Shown here: positions 34,913 to 47,144 of the stretch, piece after piece
Layout: every line of letters begins with the position of its first letter
Numbering within the stretch: the stretch's first letter is position 1
Assembly: GCA_037447655.1 (NCBI GenBank)
Contig: JBBHKE010001925.1
Coordinates: 126,001 to 190,000, forward strand
Direction: 5' to 3'
DNA: 64,000 nt
DNA from: Zygnema cylindricum
Taxonomy: Eukaryota; Streptophyta; Zygnematophyceae; Zygnematales; Zygnemataceae
Notes under the pieces: model-generated
Told to the model about the DNA's origin: nothing
Databases searched by the model: none
Seen by the model: only the letters and a program-made list of their open reading frames with translations
Position numbers and translations under genes: made by a program

Positions 34913-35094
34913 TCTAAATGTAAAATAATATAAACATAAAAATAATAATAATAAAATTAATATAAAATAATATGTATATATAATATATATTATAAAATAA
35001 TAATAATATAAAAATGTCTAAATAATATTTAATAGAAAATCTAAAAAGACCTAAAAAAAAAATTAATGCAACAATTTTTTTTTGTATACTTCAA

Positions 35095-35365
35095 AAAACG
35101 GGCAGCTGGGGAGGGGAGGGAGAGAGAGGGAGACAGAGGGAGAGGGGAGGGAGAGAGGGGGAGGGGAGGGAAGAGAGGGAGACAGAGGGAGAAGGGAGGA
35201 AGAGGGGAGGGAGAGGGGAGGGGGAGGGGGAGAGGAGGGGGAGGGGAGCGAGAGGGGGGAGAGGGGGAGAGAGGGGGAGAGGGGGGGAGAGAGGTGGAGA
35301 AAGGGGGAAAGGGGGAGAAGGGGGGAGAGAGGGGGGGAGGGGGAGAGAGGGGGAGAGAGGGGGAT
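35095..35365. repeat. homopurine (GGGGAGAGA)n tract
   Basis: About 270 bp of nearly pure purine on the plus strand. Such tracts can form triplex DNA. The glycine/arginine-rich frames across it are artefacts. Confidence 0.9.
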
Positions 35366-35912
35366 GTTACTTTTGGACAACCATCTGAGCGATCAGAGGA
35401 ATCCCTTGCAGCCACAAACAGATTTGACTTAACTTAGCGCAGGCAATCACTAGATGTTAGTGTTGGGTATCGGGTAAATTCATATCGCGATAATTTCGAT
35501 ATTCGATATATCGAATATCGATCGAGCAGAATCCTCGATATATCGTACCAAGACCAACATAAATTATCGCGATATATATCGCGATATATAGTATTTTTCA
35601 AATTTAAAATTTTATATTTTAATATAATATGTTATTTTAGGGAAAAAAATAAATTGTCTGATACGTACGACGTGATTTTCGTTCCGTGACTTAAAGGTAG
35701 TCGCCGCAAAATGTAACCAACAAAAAGTACAAATTTTGTAATTCATATATTTACTTATTTGGGGTATGGTTACATGAGGACGTCTTTATAATAGTACGGA
35801 CAACAAAATTTATGTACGGACATCAAAATTTATATATTACAAAGACCTCGGTTAGCATCGCGTATCTTCTGTAAACAAGTTTTTACATACGTATTTTGAT
35901 TTGAGTGGTTGT

Positions 35913-36165
35913 TGGAGGAATGTCCACTTCGGACTCCACACGTGTGTATCGCAGTAAATGTTGGCGTGTTGGTTACGCCAGTGCGGCGTTCATTGCCGTA
36001 AATTCGGTTTCAGGCGCTTGTATGCACAATCGGCCGAGTAGCTCAGTTGGTAGAGCTACTGTTCGGCTAACACAAGGTCCCAGGTTTGATCCCCAGCTTT
36101 GCCATTTTCCAAAGTTTTCACTTTGGCGCCCATGCAATATGTTGAATATTGCCGATCCTCAATAT
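35913..36165 (+). repeat. tRNA-derived SINE-like unit, copy 1
   Basis: A leader (ggaggaatgtccacttcgga, then cgttcattgccgtaaattcg) is followed by a 72-nt tRNA-like region at 36032-36103 with box A TAGCTCAGTTGG and a decayed box B. A tail (ccattttccaaagttttcac, then gccgatcctcaa) follows. The acceptor, D and part of the anticodon stems can pair. The anticodon cannot be assigned safely. Confidence 0.7.
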
Positions 36166-36224
36166 GGCATCGGAGCAAGGGGGCGTTGGCAAGCCACACG
36201 AGATGGAGTACATCGTGAAGGGGC

Positions 36225-36335
36225 ATGTTGGAGGAATGTCACCTTCGGACTCCACACATGTGTATCGCAATAAATGTTGGTTACGCCAGTGCGCCATTCA
36301 TTGCCGTAAATTCGGTTTCAGGCGCTTTTCAACCT
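36225..36335 (+). repeat. SINE-like unit, copy 2 (truncated)
   Basis: Leader half only (ggaggaatgtcaccttcgga to ttcggtttcaggcgctt); it stops before the tRNA-like part. Confidence 0.65.
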
Positions 36336-36509
36336 CACAAGATCTCCCTCTTGCAGTATAAGATTTTGCATCATCCAGTAAAGCATGTAAATGATTCCTA
36401 TGTCTGCAATAAACTCAAGAACTCCACAATGTGACTTTCGATTCCCCGCCGGATTCTCCACTTCAAAAAGCATCGGATAATTGATATGAAGAGAAGTTAG
36501 TCGATCGAG

Positions 36510-36762
36510 GGATGTTGGAGGAATGTCCACTTCGGACTCCACACGTGTGTATCGCATTAAATGTTGGTTACGCTAGTGCGCCGTTCATTGCCGTAAATTC
36601 GATTTCAGGCGCTTGCATGCACAATCTGCCGGGTAGCTCGGTTGGTAGAGCTAGTGTACGGCTAACACAAGGTCCCGGGTTCGATCCCCGGCTTGGCCAT
36701 TTTCCAAAGTTTTCACTTTGGCGCCCATGCGATATGTTGAATATCGCCGATCCTCAACAGTG
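36510..36762 (+). repeat. tRNA-derived SINE-like unit, copy 3
   Basis: Same layout as copy 1, with the best-preserved tRNA-like region at 36627-36698: box A TAGCTCGGTTGG, box B GGTTCGATCCCCGG, and T stem CCGGG/CCCGG. The anticodon stem GTGT/ACAC is perfect, but position 33 would be C, so a functional tRNA is unlikely. Confidence 0.7.
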
Positions 36763-37161
36763 GTTCGTTGTAAGTTGACGATCAAATCTCTGAAATTGTC
36801 AAAGATTTGAGAACCGACAATTTTCGTATGGAAATCCGTACTTGCGTAGTATGTACGTGTACTTCGCAAGTGTACAGCGTCAATGTACCTCAGAGATCTC
36901 TTTCAATTTGCTGACTTTCAAGAAAAAACCGTATTTCTTTTCATCAAAAATTTTACGGTCACCTTGTCTGAAGGCACATGACTTTAGAGACCTGTGAAAT
37001 TTACATTTTTTTTTAATGCCTCAATATTCGGCCATACAATATATCGGCGATATTTCCCGATATTTTGATTTTCGATATATTGAAGCGATATATCGATTAT
37101 CTGGTACCTCAAATTCAATATATATCGAATATCGACAAAAGGTCCTCGATACCCAACACTA

Positions 37162-39208
37162 CTAGATGGACACTGAAATAGATCACATAGGTATAAAAAG
37201 GAGATTGAGAAAGGAATAGATTGTTGTAATCCAGCTTATAATAGAAAAACTAGTCAAGGGGTCACTTAGCGAAAGCTAAGGTGAGCCCCCAAAGAGATTA
37301 CAATGAAGTTCAGACACTTGTAATCCCTAATCTCAACTGAGACTAAAGCTAAGTTCTTAACTACTCTCTAATCTAATGAATGTAATGATGTGAAATGTCT
37401 ATGAAGTCTACACTCTTGTAATCTCACTAAATGATGTGTAACAAAGCGTTCTCTTCTGAAAGCTTCTGTTGTGCATCATAAGCCGTATGCTTTGATTCCT
37501 TAAGCTTTAATGAAATGCTTGTCTTACATGCCCATTTATCCCTTTTTGAATGCATCTGTGGTGATGTGCTTAATGCAGTGGTGGATTGTGGTCCAATGGA
37601 TGAATGGCATGTGTCTTTGTGTCCTCCATAAGTGTGTCCAATGAGGACACTCGGTTTTGTCATCTGTCACATGATTTCCCGGTGAAAATTGTCACAGATC
37701 GGTACTACTGTAGTCTCAATTTCGGTATATACTTGGTAAAATATCGGTTCGCTGAAAATATCGCCAAAGCCGATATATCGCTGATGGTGCTGTCGTCCCA
37801 AATCGCCTTGAATCATGCGTCTCGGCGTAAATTGGTATTGCGTGAAGTCGTACTTTTCAACAAGGGAGAGAGGGAGAGAGGGGGAGAGAGGGGGTGAGGA
37901 GAGAGAGAGAAACATAACTTTGTCCGCTTAGTCAATTCTCTAGGGTTTGGTCAAGATTTTTTAGGGCTTTTTTTTTAAGGTTCTTTTTTATTTTGTTTTT
38001 GTAATGTTTTTTCTTTTTTTAAGTTTTTAAAAGGATTTTTTTTTGGGTTTCGAAGAGTTTCATTTTTAACCTTAAGTTTACTGTGTATGTGGCATTTTGC
38101 TATGTTTTTTTTTTGGTTGATTATTTTTTTCGATTAAAATGATTTTATTACCTAATTTGTACTTAACAAAACAAATCTTACCCAAAAAACATTAAAAAAA
38201 AAAAAAATTGCTGTGAAACATAGATAATTATCTCGGGTTTGACTCATTTCCTTGTCATTTATTTTCTTGCAGAATTTTACTTGTTTAGAGATTTTTCCTT
38301 TTTTTTATTTCCTTTTTTGCTGGATTTTTCTGGTGCCAATTGATGGTCGGGCCATTATTTTTAACCACGTTTTTTTGCTCCTCTCCCCCCTCCTCCCTTT
38401 CCCTCCCTTTCCCTCCCTTTCCCCCCCTTTCCCTCCCTTGTCCCTCTAGGATTTTCCAACATTTTAACCTTTTCCCTCCTCTCTTTTTACTGTCTCATTG
38501 GTTTTCCACAACTTGTACTTTTTAGGGTTGCAGTTTGGGTTTGAACCTTTTTAAGACAGTCTGTCCGTACGGTTTCACAACTGTTCGTACTTTCTATTCC
38601 TTCCTTTTTTTTGTCTTTTATATCTTTGAGGGCTCCATACGTTTTCGACCTTTTTGTCCCTTTTTTTTTTTTTTTTGGTATTTTCATTTAAGGTTCCTAA
38701 CAGCTATTGCGTTTAGGGTTAAGGTTTTCGTACTGCTTGTTAAATTCCGTACCTCTTCCGTACCTTTTCCGTTTCCTAATGTGTTCCGTACCTATTCGTT
38801 CTTCTTTTCTTTTCTTTGGCCACGCCTAAAAATTCGAGTCATCTCTACTAAATCTTCCCGTCGCCGTCCTAGATTTGATTCTTAGCATAGTTGTCCCGTG
38901 CGCACAATACGCACGAAACGAACGCGCGAATACTTCGCACGATAAGCATTTAACGATGATGAAAATGTTATAAAATGCGTACCTGACTATGCACCAATAC
39001 ATTTCCGTACATTATTTGATTTTAGGGTTCAAAACAAATTCAAACTTCGGCCGCGCAAATGGTGCAACGTCTCTTTTTTTTAAATTCCGTACATTTTTAC
39101 GTACAGCGAAAACTAAACGAATTTTACGAAAAATATAAAAGTCGCGAATACTACGTAAAAATAGGAAAAAAGTCCAAATCCGTACGAATTGGACAACTAG
39201 GATTCTTA
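37162..39208. other. intergenic; possible LTR-like start, then T-rich DNA
   Basis: A TATAAAAAG word at 37192 and a composition unlike the surroundings down to about 37620 suggest a piece of an LTR, interrupted by hAT element 2. From 37.9 to 38.9 kb the sequence is T-rich with a CCCTTT tract at 38380-38430. No gene is supported. Confidence 0.3.
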
Positions 39209-39987
39209 GGGTGCGTCTCAGTGTAATTGAAACTTAGAGAAAAAACTTTGTTTTTTAGCGCAGATCCGGCGGACCCGGATTTCGGGTGTCCCTATGTGTA
39301 ACAACGACATTGTTACTTAAGCGTGTGACGATTGTATACGCTGACAATGCCCGTGACGGCTGTCAACGTCTACAATCTGTAATGACGCACGTTATTTTTT
39401 GTAGCAGGTTGTGACGTCGCATGAGTTTTCGTGACATTGTAGATGTACCGCCATCCAGCCTGTGCCGTTTCACGGTTGAAGAAGATGCACTTTGCCTTTG
39501 CGTCTCTTGTCCGCGCGACGTGAAATGGCATCGGATCTTGAGACCCCTGGCGAAATAAAATCCGTACCAGGCGCAAACGGACAAAACCAAACATATTGTG
39601 TACTTTGTTTTGTCTTACCTGAACGGAAACGGACAAAACATAGCGGATCGTGCACTTTTCGTCGTCGTCTGAATTCTTTTGAAATTTCCTGGAAATTTCA
39701 AACACGTGCGATTACGTGTTCCTATTTGTTTATAGAAAATCCCTAATTTTAAAACACATCGGCCCTGTATTTTAAAGATAAGGTTGAAGATGACGTTTTT
39801 TGTCGTCGAAGTGGGTCGAAGAACACAAGACGACAAGATGTAGTACATTTTAAATTCGATGATGACGCAAAATGTACTTCTCATTTTTTCTATATTTTTG
39901 TACGGTTGAAACTTACGCGGTACGGCTCTAAGTTTTATAAGAAAACGACAGAAAAAAACCCTTACTTAGGCACATGGAGACGCACCC
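39209..39987. mobile_element. Harbinger-type MITE 1
   Basis: Left end GGGTGCGTCTCAGTGTAA, right end cacatggagacgcaccc, flanked by TTA at 39206-39208 and 39988-39990. The TWA duplication and GGG...CCC ends fit PIF/Harbinger. No coding capacity. Confidence 0.8.
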
Positions 39988-39994
39988 TTAGTAA

Positions 39995-40763
39995 GGGTGA
40001 GTCTCTATGTACTTCAAACTTAGAGATTTTTTTTTGTTTTTTAGCGCAGATCCGGCGGACCCGGATTTCGGGTGTCCCTATGTGTACCAAACGAAATTGT
40101 CACTTAGGGCGTGACGATTGTATACGTCGACAATGCCCGTGACGGTTGTCAACGTCTACAATCTGTGATGACCCCCGTCATTTTTCGTAACTGCTTGTGA
40201 CGTCGCGTGACTTTTCGTGACATTGTAGACCTACCGCCCTCCAGCCTGTGCCGTTTCACGGTTGAAGAAGATGCGTTTTGACTTTGCGTCTATTGTCAGC
40301 TCGACGTGAAATGGCTTGAGACCCCTGCAAAAAAAAAAATCGTACCGAATGGAAACGGACAAAACAAAACAAACTGTGTACTTCTCTTTGTCGTATTAGA
40401 CAAAAACAGACAAAACATAGCGAATCTTGTACACTTCCACGTCGCTTGAATTCGTTTGAAGTTTTTGAACAAAACATTACACGTGCGAATACGTGTTCCT
40501 ATTTGTTTATAGAAAATCCCTAATTTTAAAACACATCGGCTCTGTTTTTTAAAGATAAGGTTGAAGATGACGTTTTTTATTATCGAAGTGGGTCGAAAAC
40601 CACAAGACGACAACATGTAGAACATTTTAAATTTGATGATGACGCAAAATGTACTTCTCTTTTTTTCTATTTTATTGTACGGTTGAAACTTATGCGGTAC
40701 GGCTCTAAGTTTTACAAGAAAACGACAGAAAAAAACCCTACTTAAGCACACAGAGACGAACCC
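39995..40763. mobile_element. Harbinger-type MITE 2
   Basis: A second copy of the same family in the same orientation. It starts GGGTGAGTCTCTATGT and ends cacagagacgaaccc, flanked by TAA at 39992-39994 and 40764-40766. One extra base separates the two flanking duplications, so the copies sit back to back. Confidence 0.8.
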
Positions 40764-40974
40764 TAAGGCTTCATCTGGCGAGGCTCAAAAACTCGTTCTC
40801 TTGGCCTCCGTCCGCAAAACGGAGCTCCGTTTCCGTTTTATTTATCAATAATAGTGTTGAAAACAAAACTGATGACGTCGACACTCACTTGCGTTTGGCG
40901 CGTCTTATCCATCTGGTACCAACTGTGACAAAAGTCACATCAAGTGTTTTAGTTTCGCCTTCTACTCTCTTTCA

Positions 40975-41841
40975 TTGGTCGACGATTGTTGGAAAAAAAA
41001 TTATCCTGAACTGGAATTGAATCATGTGGAAACATTGCACAAGTTTCCAATTTTGGAAGACTTGAAAGTGACCGCGTCTCTCGATCTTCTCAAGAATGAT
41101 AAATGGACAGTTTTTCAAAAGTTCCCGAACATTAAGAAACTTAATATGGAAGTTTATAAAGGTGACAATGATATAATTGAAGAGAATGACTTGGTTTCTT
41201 TCTTGCAACCCTTTCCCAACATCGTCTCTTTGACGTTGAATTTTATCCCCGAAGGTTCAATTTGTAACATTGTTCATCCAAACATTAGTTTTCTCGAAAT
41301 AGAACAAGTAAGAACCTATAGGCTTATAATCGATTGTCCTAACCTTACAAGTTTGATAATGACAATAACATGTAATGAATTTCAAATGAAGGAAGTCGAG
41401 ATTTTGGGCTATTTGGGCTCAGAAAAAGAAGAAAACCTCGACCTCAATATTATGAAATTTGAGGTTTGAAAAGAGGAGCATTCGCTAATTTTTCTCTCTC
41501 GATCTGTAGTTTTTTGTTTTTTTATGACGTGCAAAAGTGTGAAAAGCATGTCGATTCTCGCTCGCGAACTTGTTTTTTTACATGAGCGTGATGGAAAATT
41601 TCTATTTCCATTTATTCAGTATGAAGACGAGGACTTTTTAGAGGACGATTATAATCTTAGTCTCGGCTTACCCGTCGAGTTGGTGAAATGGATAGCAAAT
41701 TGTCCAACATTCAAAGAACTTCGTTTCACTTTGGGAGAAAGATTCTTTACTGGAAACGAAATGATTGTCTTCCAAGACCGTTACGAAACGTTGAAGAACT
41801 CATATCCAAATATTGAGTTCAAAAGCCCTTGGGATATGTAG
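40975..41841 (+). CDS. possible leucine-rich-repeat gene fragment
   Basis: Two plus-strand frames, 40975-41469 and 41524-41841, may be exons of one gene. The first has irregular leucine-rich repeats built on the phrase (F/C/H)PN(I/L)xxLxM/F: FPILEDLKV, FPNIKKLNM, FPNIVSLTL, HPNISFLEI, CPNLTSLIM. The second ends in another such unit (CPTFKELRF, YPNIEF). A donor at GAG|GTTTGA near 41463 and an acceptor near 41537 are conceivable but not proven. The start is uncertain: the first frame is open to a non-ATG codon and an upstream exon may exist. Codon use is not repeat-like, so I think it is, or was, a real host gene of F-box/LRR type. Confidence 0.45.
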
Positions 41842-42933
41842 AGTATTTGTTGTTGTCACTCTTTCAAGGTTTAACCGTTTTTTAAAAGATGGAAACGATT
41901 ATTTATAAGTACACAATTATTGCTCAAATGTTGATTTAGTTCATTTGGAATTTTTTTTCACGTGATATGTAGAGAATGGGATATGTTTGTTGCCCTTTTA
42001 GGGTTTAAATATTTTTTTTCAGGATGTAGACGATTCGTTTTGTTAATTTAGACACTTTGGATTTTTTTTTTCTTGGGACATGTAGAAAATTCCCTAGTCG
42101 TCTTTTTTTGAGGGTTTAACCGTTTTTTCAAGATACCTGATCAGGTACACGATTAAAATAGACAAATCTTAACATAGACAATTTGCGGGATTTGGTTTTT
42201 GTTTTGAAAGGGAAAGACATCCATTGACCGGGGGAAGAGGGAAGAGGGAGAGTGAGAGGGAGAGGGAGAGGGAGAGAGATTTGGGGGATGTGATGTGATA
42301 GATGGGAAATGGGGAGAAGGGGAGAGGGGAAGAAGAGAGGAGTATAACAGTTGTTGTTAGGGCGAACAGTTGGTTGTATATGGTTTGTTGGAATTGTTGA
42401 TATAGGGAACTTGTTTTATGTTTTTAGGAGTTTAACCGTTTTTAGGGAGAATGGAGAGGGAGAGAGGAGAGGGGGAGAGGGGAGAAGGATAGGGGAGTCG
42501 GAGAGAGGGAGAGGGAGAAGGAGAGGGTGGAGGAGAAGGGAGAGGGAGAGAGGTATTTTGTAGGGAAGATAGTCCTGACTTTTTTTTTTGAAAGTACTTT
42601 TTTTGTTTTTTTATACTTTCTTTTACTTCCTTAAAAAGTAAAAAAATATTGTTGTCCTTTTAAAAAAATTGTGTTGAAGATTGCGTACTAAAAAACAGGT
42701 CATATTAAAATACTCTCATGTTAAATAAATGAGATATATACGAAAGTAAAATAATTTATTTATGTAAAAAGATTTAGTTTTGTTGTGGCACATCACATGA
42801 TTTTTCCAATCAAATTGAAAAAGAAAAAGAGAACATCCACCAAAATCATCAGTAAATATTAAATTAATAAATAAGATAATAAAAAGATAAAATATTTAAT
42901 TAATATTTAAAATAATAATAAGATATAATATAA
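41842..42933. repeat. T-rich and purine-rich low complexity
   Basis: Three approximate repeats of a 'ttgttg...agggttta...accgtttttt' phrase at about 41848, 41980 and 42095 follow the LRR frame. GGGAGA-rich tracts then lie at 42230-42340 and 42450-42555. No gene. Confidence 0.4.
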
Positions 42934-43916
42934 TGACAATGAGATCAACAGTAAATAAGATCGTACTTTAAAAAAAATACTAAAACACACAAAAAAAACA
43001 AAAAAGTTCAAAATTTCCACAAGAGAGTAAGAGGGAGGGAGGGAAGGAGGGAAAGTGAGGGACGGGAAAGGAGTGGGTGAAAGGGGGGGAAAGGAAGGGG
43101 AGGGAAAGGGAGGCAAAAGGAGGGAAAAGGAGAGAAAGGGAGGGAACAGAAAGGAAAGGGAGAGAAAGGGACGGTCTAGTGTATGGTTAGTGTCCTCCTT
43201 GAAAAACAATTGAGAACAGTAGCATAAAAAAATTAGCATAAAAGAATAACACAATTGGACATTGGATAGAATGAGCGTTTGCTTCGAAAATACAAATTCG
43301 GACAGAAGTAGTCGTCGCCCAAAAGTTTGGGGATTTTTAGGGTTTTCAAGGGTTTCTAAGGGTTTTTTAGGGTTTTTCTGGGTTTTTTATTTAGTGAACT
43401 TTCTGACCTTATCACGTATTCAACATAATTTTGCGGTCGAAGGAAGTTGAAGAGAATTCTTAAGAGTATTTTAATAGGAGAAAGAAACGGTGAGCTCCTT
43501 TAGAATAAATAATGCATATTTATAAATGTAGATAGTTATATAAACATATAAATATATAACCATGTACATTGATGCATTGGATTCGGGCTCTGAACCGGAT
43601 TCGACCATCAATGGTAAGAGGAGCGCAAAGTGTGTAAATATATATATATTTTTTACACTGTTTTTATTTTGAGTGTGTATTTCTTAAACACTTTTTTTTT
43701 ATGTTTTTTGTTTTGTTATGAATGTTAGTTTTTTCTTTTTTAATGTTAATTTTCTTTTTTAAACGTTTTTCTTTTTAATCTTTTTTTTTTATGCATGAGA
43801 GTTTAGTTAGAGATGTAGGGCCAGATAAATTAAAAAGCACTATGGTAAACCATCTGAGTCCAGGGTACAAAAGGGGTGGCATGGCCAAAACCGAAAAACT
43901 ACCAGCAGGGGAATAA
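42934..43916. repeat. 0.98-kb dispersed duplication, copy 1
   Basis: Near-identical to 47682-48670 in the same orientation, differing by a few bases and homopolymer lengths. It contains a purine tract, a degenerate TTTAGGG-like stretch at 43330-43392 and, at its end, the reverse complement of a LINE-like 3' tail. A clean start at tgacaatgagatcaacag and a clean end at aggggaataa point to a transposed unit with its 3' end on the low-coordinate side or a recent segmental copy. Confidence 0.9.
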
Positions 43917-45465
43917 TGAAAGGAGTTTTCACGTTTTTCTGTAGCAGTTATTTATTAAGCAGAAAGTATTGGTTTTTTATCTGTGTCTCTTACAGCAATG
44001 GCGATATCTAAACATGCCAATGATCGGAAATTTGACTTCTGGGCCTCAGGAGGACAGTCGTCTTGCAAAACAAGTGGACATCAACGTATGTGATAGAATG
44101 GTGGTGGTGTACTGTGTATATTTTGGACTTTTGGCAGTCATGCAAAACTTCAAAACAAGGAACAAAAGTGAAAGTTGGTGTCTTTTCTCATGGATTCTGA
44201 TATGTTGTTCCAAGCTTCAAGTATATATTGGCTTTAGGCGGTTTTTCAGCAATGTAAACAGATGGTAAGGCATGAACCAGAGACCGAGGAATATTCTGCA
44301 ACGAAGTGTTTTTAACGTCATCTCCTCGTAAGTATGCCATGTGTGAGAGATTAAGGATATGTCTCCTTCAGGAGAAAAAGGAATGTTGATTTAAAAACAA
44401 ACGTAGGCCCCAAAAACATTTGTTTGTCTAACATGATGACAACCATTTTCCAATGCAAGGATAAGATACACATGAAAGCTGCAACAGTCTTCAGAATTTT
44501 CACCTGTGCATATCCTCTTTTAATGATTTGTCTGTTTTTCTATCTACCTTCCGATTGTTCAAATACGATGAGAACACTATGTTTCCAATCGATTTTTTCA
44601 GTGTACAATGGTCTTGCATGTACGACTATATACTCTATTTCCATTTTTACCCCACGTTAAAAAGTGATTGATAGGCCTACCTTCGATATCTATTGCTTGT
44701 CTCGAATATGTTATTATTTTCACAGTAGTTGGAAGATCATTTATCTTCATAATTTTGTCAGTGACTCGTTCTCTTCTAAAACAAGGATTTTTCTGAAGCC
44801 TTTAATAAAGTCGGAAATTATTTTCCTGACACAGTGTCTGACTTTTTTTCTGCATTTCACTGAATTGGCTGCCATTATCATGAAAGATACATCATTTTTG
44901 AAGCCAAAACGGGCTTATGAAGGTATGTGTTACTTTCATTTCAGCTTGTTCTACCTACAAGCCTAGTTTCATTTATTATCTGAATATGACCGTCCACTAA
45001 GTTCGTCCATATGATTCATAGATCATAACTAGTATCCTAAACTATATCAAAAGCATTGTTGCAAAAACAAAAAAGACAAAAAAGTAACCGGCATATACAA
45101 ACAAACAAATGTGCCTGGAATTTCCACATGCCATTTGTTGCATAACCACTGCGGTTACAAAGATTTTTTAGAATGAGAACAAACAAAAGGTAAACTGCTG
45201 CTTCTGCAGAAATTTTAGAATTTGTACAAAACTTACAATAATGACATAAGGATTAAGGCAAAATTGCCATGCTAAAAATATTTACAAAGACAAATGTGGA
45301 ATCTTAAAAAACATTGAAGTAATAAAACCCTGAATTCTCAAGATCTAGGTTAGCACAAGTCTGTCATTATTCTTAATGTGGCAGGTTGGATGAAACCTTG
45401 ACCTTGCCATTAAATTTGGAGATTATTACTGTTTACACTGCTCCCTTCCCAGCAAGATACGTCGT
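43917..45465. other. intergenic, no supported gene
   Basis: Less repetitive sequence downstream (3') of the plastid-type gene. Several 60-100-codon frames exist on the plus strand, but none shows a recognisable domain or consistent splicing. Confidence 0.35.
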
Positions 45466-46185
45466 CTAGCAAGAGCAAACGTCTGGTTCATCCATATCAC
45501 AAACCGTGAAGTCACCTTGAAGGCTAGGAGCGTCTGCCAAAGAGATTCTTGCAACAAGGCTTTCGAATCTAGGTTTTTGTACGGAAACTCTGACAGTCTC
45601 TTGTCTTAGCAATGGCGGTGAGTTCAAAATGATTGTCACATCAGATGTTGGAGTTGGCTCCCTTATAACCATGGAGGCAATGTAAGCAAGCATGGCCACT
45701 CTCTTCACATTTGTGAGGGGCTTCTTCATCTTTGCAGATTGACCAGCCTTCGATGAACCATATTGATCTTCCTTTCCAGTGTAGAGCTTATCCTGGAAAC
45801 AGTGGAGAGATGCATTCAGTAAAGTTATCAGCTTGAGAGTGAGGCACATGCGAGAGGTAGAGGTTATCCTCAAATTTTGACTGAAAATTATATCAATCAA
45901 TGGAAAGAGTGTTTAAATACTTTTAGATATGCAATAAAATTCAGTAACATAGAAAGAGCATTTTTGGCAAATAGTGACTCTCCCGACACAGTAAAGGTTC
46001 CAAACAGCTACCTGCTCACTTCCACGCGCCTGGCAAAGTATTGTCAAATCGTTTGCAGAAATTTTCAGATTGCCAGTTCTGCTTGAGAGAGAAACTCGTT
46101 TCTGAGGAGAACTTCCACTAGAGAGCAAATTCTCTTTGCCAAAGCAGGCAACAGAACTATTTCCACAGACAAAGGATGACGCCAT
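45466..46185 (-). CDS. two-exon gene with plastid-transit-like N-terminus
   Basis: Exon 1 is 46012-46185 and exon 2 is 45466-45792; both borders are GT-AG (GAGCAG|GTAGCT and TTTCCAG|GATAAG) and phase 0, giving a 166-residue protein. I started at the second Met of the open frame, MASSFVCGNSSVACFG, because from there the first 55 residues are Ser-rich, basic and almost free of acid, as in chloroplast transit peptides. The mature part has a hydrophobic stretch (RVAMLAYIASMV) and a Cys-containing end (MDEPDVCSC). I do not recognise the family. The 219-bp intron and ordinary codon use contrast with the repeat-filled genes to the right. A plastid location is inference. Confidence 0.5.
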
Positions 46186-46579
46186 TTCAGTAGCGAGAAT
46201 GACAGGCTGAAGGTACAAAGGTTCAATCAAAGTTCTAGCTTTACTCTGTAATCAGCTTCAAGAGATTTCGACTTTTTAGGTGCGACTGTAACTCAAGAGG
46301 ACAAATGGATATGAGAGAAGTAAAATATGTAAATCAAAAAAATGCTGATGCTGTATTTATACTGAAGTCAGCCTTTTGTAGCCAGTACATCAGGCGCTTG
46401 ACCGACGCTTCTGGTGTCATGCCACGTAGCAACGGAAAGAGACACTGTGCAGGAAATGTGTTCTTGTGCCACACGGCAAATAGCCATGAGAGCCAGGTGG
46501 AAAGAGTTGACAACTGCTTGGCAGACACTAATTGGCTTCTGCTTATCAGCCCTATTTGGAATATGGAACGTGGCAAATG

Positions 46580-47144
46580 CTGCATTCACACCGGAAATGG
46601 ATGATGAGTGAGATGAGGAAATGAATGATCCCGTACCATTCATTTCGCAAAAAAACTAAAACAGAGGCGCCAAACTGACCAACTGCTCGGCTGTCAACCT
46701 TTTTGGAGCGTAGCGACGGATAAAATATACGATTTGGAGCGTAGCGACTGACAAAACGTACGGTCAAGTGCGTCAAAACTTGACAACTGTGGTAAGTCAT
46801 CTTCTTTTCCGGGAACCCTTTTCGGAATGCAGAAATCCGACTTTGAAAAACATGAAGTCGCATCTCGAATGATTCATTCGTACTGTACGAAATTTTCTAA
46901 AATGGTCACCCATTAACGAATAACCAATCAAAATCATCTAAAATATAACGTAAAAAAATGTCAAAAACGATGGCTTGGTACGGACGGATTTGAGTCATTC
47001 GACGCTTAATCGTACGGCAGCATGAGCCAAATCGCGACGTTTTAGTTGACGTGAGATGACGTCAAAGGCGATTCACGTCCAAACAAAACAAAAGGACATT
47101 CGTTTCCTCATCTCATTCATCATCCATTTCCGGTGTGAATGCAG
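46580..47144. repeat. 48-bp inverted repeat with 469-bp spacer
   Basis: Left arm 46580-46627 (ctgcattcacaccggaaatg...) and right arm 47097-47144 are reverse complements with about two mismatches. No target duplication is seen outside. The spacer contains ttggagcgtagcgac twice (46698 and 46735). It could be a foldback element or an inverted duplication. Confidence 0.7.

Larger units (their letters stand above)
35458..37161. mobile_element. hAT-like non-autonomous element 2 with nested SINE-like units
   Basis: Terminal repeats TAGTGTTGGGTATCG and CGATACCCAACACTA match exactly. The flanking 8-mers ctagatgt (35450-35457) and ctagatgg (37162-37169) are a target duplication with one mismatch. Both subterminal zones carry ATATCGCGATAT-type palindromes. 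The interior is occupied by three copies of a tRNA-related unit. Confidence 0.85.

Noticed and set aside
35041-35437. Arg/Gly/Glu-rich and Pro-rich frames across a purine tract
   Set aside because: Pure composition effect of (GGGGAGAGA)n.
36627-36698. A functional tRNA gene
   Set aside because: Box A and B and most stems are good, but position 33 is C, the first acceptor pair is mismatched and the sequence sits in a repeated unit, so it is tRNA-derived repeat.
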